A stretch of 40,182 nucleotides of DNA from positions 1 to 40,182 of the IMG/VR virus record IMGVR_UViG_3300025655_004161; one strand, written 5' to 3'. Positions within the stretch are counted from its first letter, which is position 1. The number at the start of each line of letters is the position of its first letter. The notes beneath the pieces were generated by a model. That model saw only the letters and a program-made list of their open reading frames with translations. It did no database searches and had not been told where the DNA came from. The translations under genes and the position numbers were made by a program. The DNA is from a virus. Below, one piece after another: positions 38,478 through 40,182 of the stretch.

Positions 38478-39469
38478 TACACTTTTCTCCATTCATTAAA
38501 TTTTAACATAGCACCTAGATCTGAATATGAGTTATTATATATAATTTTCTCGACACTGTATCCAGTCAAAACCATATCATTGATATCTTTACCATAGAGA
38601 TTGTTCGGCCAGATACAAACAGTATAATTATTTCTTATCATTCTGTCAAGTAAATTACAAATAGTTTTATTTCTAGGTTGATTATCAAAAACGTAAATAG
38701 TGTTTTTTGGTAAAATCTCCGTGGCTTTCTTCATGTCAGCACCACTGACAGCAACTGCATTAGACAAAAATAAACTATCAATAGGACCTTCTACACATAC
38801 AACTTTTTTCTTTAAATTAATCCGTTCTAATCCATATATCATAGGTTCATCTTCACGAAGTCGAATAGTTATATATCTAAGAGGATTTTTATCAATCGCT
38901 CTCATAGTAAATCCTACTATATCATTATTTTTTGAATAAAATGGTAATACGATCCTACCTTCGTTAGTCTTAATTCGATTCTTATATTTCTCTACTACCT
39001 CTGTAATTCTTGAGACATCATCAATATAGTAGATGTATTTTAATTTATAATCTGGTAGTTTTCTACTTTTACAATATAGTACTGCCGGATGATTTACATC
39101 TAGATTTGTGATATTTTCGATAAAATCTGGAAGGTCTTCGATACTTTTTGTTTCAAATTTAGGTTTAAAATCGAAAGATTTTTTCTCAAATTTTTTTCCA
39201 AATTTTTCTAATTTATATTGTTGATATAGAGAAGAATCAAGCTTTTCTATCAACTTATCTAATCCCATAGAAATTCCACAGTTATGACACTTCAACATCA
39301 TACTGTTTTTATGTTGAAGAAGATAACCACGGGCTTTATTAGGATTAGAAGCCGAATCACCACAAATAGGACAACGAAAATTAGCGACAAAGGGATTTGT
39401 CTGCTTAACTTTCCATTTATCTAATTTTGGCGAAATAAGACCTGCGTATTTTGTGTCAATCCAAAGCAT
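38477..39469 (-). CDS. 61: DNA primase, T4 gp61-like (zinc finger plus TOPRIM)
   Basis: ATGGAGGTACGA precedes ATG 39469 (MLWIDTKYAGLIS). The 330-aa protein has a zinc-binding CPICGDSA (about 33-40) and CHNCG (about 61-65), a linker, and a TOPRIM core: VVCVEGPIDSLFLSNAVAVSG (about 226-246) with the catalytic Glu, and IYVFDNQPRNK (about 258-268) with the Asp. It makes RNA primers on the lagging strand with the replicative helicase. Length fits T4 gp61 (342 aa). A consensus promoter lies just upstream. Confidence 0.9.
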   Translation of the reverse strand: MLWIDTKYAGLISPKLDKWKVKQTNPFVANFRCPICGDSASNPNKARGYLLQHKNSMMLKCHNCGISMGLDKLIEKLDSSLYQQYKLEKFGKKFEKKSFDFKPKFETKSIEDLPDFIENITNLDVNHPAVLYCKSRKLPDYKLKYIYYIDDVSRITEVVEKYKNRIKTNEGRIVLPFYSKNNDIVGFTMRAIDKNPLRYITIRLREDEPMIYGLERINLKKKVVCVEGPIDSLFLSNAVAVSGADMKKATEILPKNTIYVFDNQPRNKTICNLLDRMIRNNYTVCIWPNNLYGKDINDMVLTGYSVEKIIYNNSYSDLGAMLKFNEWRKV

Positions 39470-39488
39470 TCGTACCTCCATTATTCAA

Positions 39489-39517
39489 AGTATACATAAT
39501 AAAATAATTTCTGTCAA
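39489..39517 (-). promoter_or_regulatory. Sigma-70-like promoter of the primase unit
   Basis: TTGACA (39517-39512), 17-base spacer, TATACT (39494-39489). It is back-to-back with the plus-strand promoter at 39531; the facing -35 boxes form GTCAACT/AGTTGAC. Confidence 0.8.
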
Positions 39518-39530
39518 CTGCTTTTTTTAG

Positions 39531-39559
39531 TTGACAAAATGGTTGACAGGTACTATAAT
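39531..39559 (+). promoter_or_regulatory. Perfect-consensus promoter on the opposite strand
   Basis: On the plus strand, TTGACA (39531-39536), exactly 17 bases, TATAAT (39554-39559). Transcription would start near 39566 and run antisense through the genes at 39568-39978 and 39990-40106. No plus-strand gene or terminator is seen in the remaining 600 bases, so the product may be a non-coding RNA or extend beyond the window. Confidence 0.7.
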
Positions 39560-39567
39560 TCGTATTG

Positions 39568-39978
39568 TCACCCTAGAATCTTATTGATAAAATCTACTCT
39601 AGAAAGTAAGAAACCTAATACAATAGAACCACCAATAACTATATATCTCCATTTCTCTAATGCATCAACTCTAGATGACATCTCATGTGCATGAGTTTTT
39701 TGTTCGTTTTGTAATTCTTTGATTTTCTCTAGAATAACTTTATAGTGTTCGCTTAATTGACTACCCAATTCTTCTTGGGTGTCTGTTATTCTTCTATGAA
39801 TAATTTCTATTGCTTTTTCTTGTGATTCGATTTTACTATCCTGGACAGCAATAACTTTTGCTAGATTATTGCTTATTTCTGTAAGTTTCGATATTGTGGT
39901 ATCGAACTTATCCAGGATAGATTGAAATGTAATCAGATCCTTTTGCAGAATCTTGACTTCTGTTTCCAGATCTGACAT
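39568..39978 (-). CDS. Coiled-coil protein with a C-terminal membrane anchor, 136 aa
   Basis: Heptad-rich helices fill residues 1-110 (LETEVKILQKDLITFQ, KIKELQNEQKTHAHEM), followed by one hydrophobic segment (about 114-127, YIVIGGSIVLGFLL) and a short tail. The topology would be cytoplasmic coiled coil with a tail anchor. Similar proteins occur in marine myoviruses without a known role; a link to lysis or membrane-tethered replication is only speculation. Confidence 0.65.
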   Translation of the reverse strand: MSDLETEVKILQKDLITFQSILDKFDTTISKLTEISNNLAKVIAVQDSKIESQEKAIEIIHRRITDTQEELGSQLSEHYKVILEKIKELQNEQKTHAHEMSSRVDALEKWRYIVIGGSIVLGFLLSRVDFINKILG

Positions 39979-39989
39979 GGTACTCTCTT

Positions 39990-40106
39990 TTATTTTTCTT
40001 TACAGTCACACTTTGTACAAACGTCATTAATACACTCTTTGCATTCTGGAGCATAACAATGGCATCGATGCCCGCAAGATTTACATTTTCTTGGTTCTGA
40101 TATCAT
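39990..40106 (-). CDS. Cysteine-rich small protein, 38 aa
   Basis: The product has CKSCGHRCHC, CKEC and CTKCDC: nine Cys and two His in 38 residues, able to bind two metal ions. AAGAAGAG precedes ATG 40106, which overlaps the upstream stop (ATGA). No family is recognised. Confidence 0.6.
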   Translation of the reverse strand: MISEPRKCKSCGHRCHCYAPECKECINDVCTKCDCKEK

Positions 40107-40182
40107 TTTTTCTCTTCTTTTTTAGTTTCATAATAATCTTTATACGCTTTTACTACGGCATTTTGTTGAATAACAAAACGTC
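40103..40182 (-). CDS. C-terminal end of an unknown gene (5' part off the window)
   Basis: The frame is open to the right edge and ends ...NAVVKAYKDYYETKKEEKK. Only about 26 residues are visible, charged and helical. Coupling to the Cys-rich gene by ATGA supports it being real. Function cannot be judged. Confidence 0.5.
   Translation of the reverse strand, partial: RFVIQQNAVVKAYKDYYETKKEEKK

Noticed and set aside
1-40182. Integrase, attachment site or transposon
   Set aside because: No integrase, transposase, terminal inverted repeats or target duplications were seen; the tRNAs are intact phage genes, not att sites.

Overview
This window looks like part of the genome of a marine T4-like myovirus that infects an alphaproteobacterium. 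The evidence for the phage type is a tightly packed, AT-rich, almost entirely minus-strand gene array with T4 replication and late-transcription proteins: gp32 single-strand DNA-binding protein, gp59 helicase loader, gp33 co-activator, RNase H and gp61-type primase. Genes typical of marine myoviruses accompany them (PstS, PhoH, PurS, ThyX, a B12-dependent ribonucleotide reductase, small zinc ribbons, tRNAs). The host inference rests mainly on the tmRNA at 5536-5857, which is of the circularly permuted two-piece type known from alphaproteobacteria and has an alphaproteobacterial-style tag (ANDN...LAA). Species-level assignment is not possible from the sequence alone.

Layout. 1-966 (+): C-terminal end of an unknown coiled-coil/low-complexity protein, the only plus-strand gene seen. 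1007-5509 (-): pstS, then a translationally coupled run SleB-like hydrolase > KdsA > cupin > gp33 > gp59 > gp32. pstS and gp32 end at identical UUCG-tetraloop terminators. 5536-11422: an RNA-rich accessory region with the tmRNA, six tRNAs (Leu, Arg, Ile, Pro, Thr, Asn), a tRNA-Leu fragment, many small conserved phage proteins, and a newly recognised hammerhead ribozyme (11254-11392) with a structured insert in stem III, placed just downstream of a consensus sigma-70-like promoter. 11464-13115: small, probably early genes, several with their own sigma-70-like promoter. 13063-19469: nuclease, PhoH, glycosyltransferase-like genes, RNase H and conserved T4-like proteins. 19483-22294: five adjacent paralogous left-handed beta-helix proteins built from 18-bp repeats behind one early-type promoter. 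22447-26842: small proteins, a GT4 glycosyltransferase, glutaredoxin, a WYL_2/Sm-like protein and a HAD phosphatase. 26940-34668: a glycan cassette (KpsC/S-like, GDP-mannose dehydratase, DegT-like aminotransferase, two PhyH-like oxygenases, acetyltransferase, SDR, GT11-like transferase, cupin, methyltransferase). 34691-40182: GIY-YIG protein, class II RNR, ThyX, glycine-zipper protein, primase and small proteins.

How it fits together. The RNR, ThyX, PurS, glutaredoxin and HAD genes supply nucleotides. gp32, gp59, primase, RNase H and the PD-(D/E)XK nuclease act in replication and recombination. gp33 supports late transcription. PstS and PhoH fit phosphate-limited hosts. KdsA and the glycan cassette point to remodelling of the host surface or decoration of the virion. 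The tRNAs and tmRNA support translation and ribosome rescue. The most notable points are the phage-borne permuted tmRNA, the hammerhead ribozyme beside the tRNA cluster, and the beta-helix minisatellite array.
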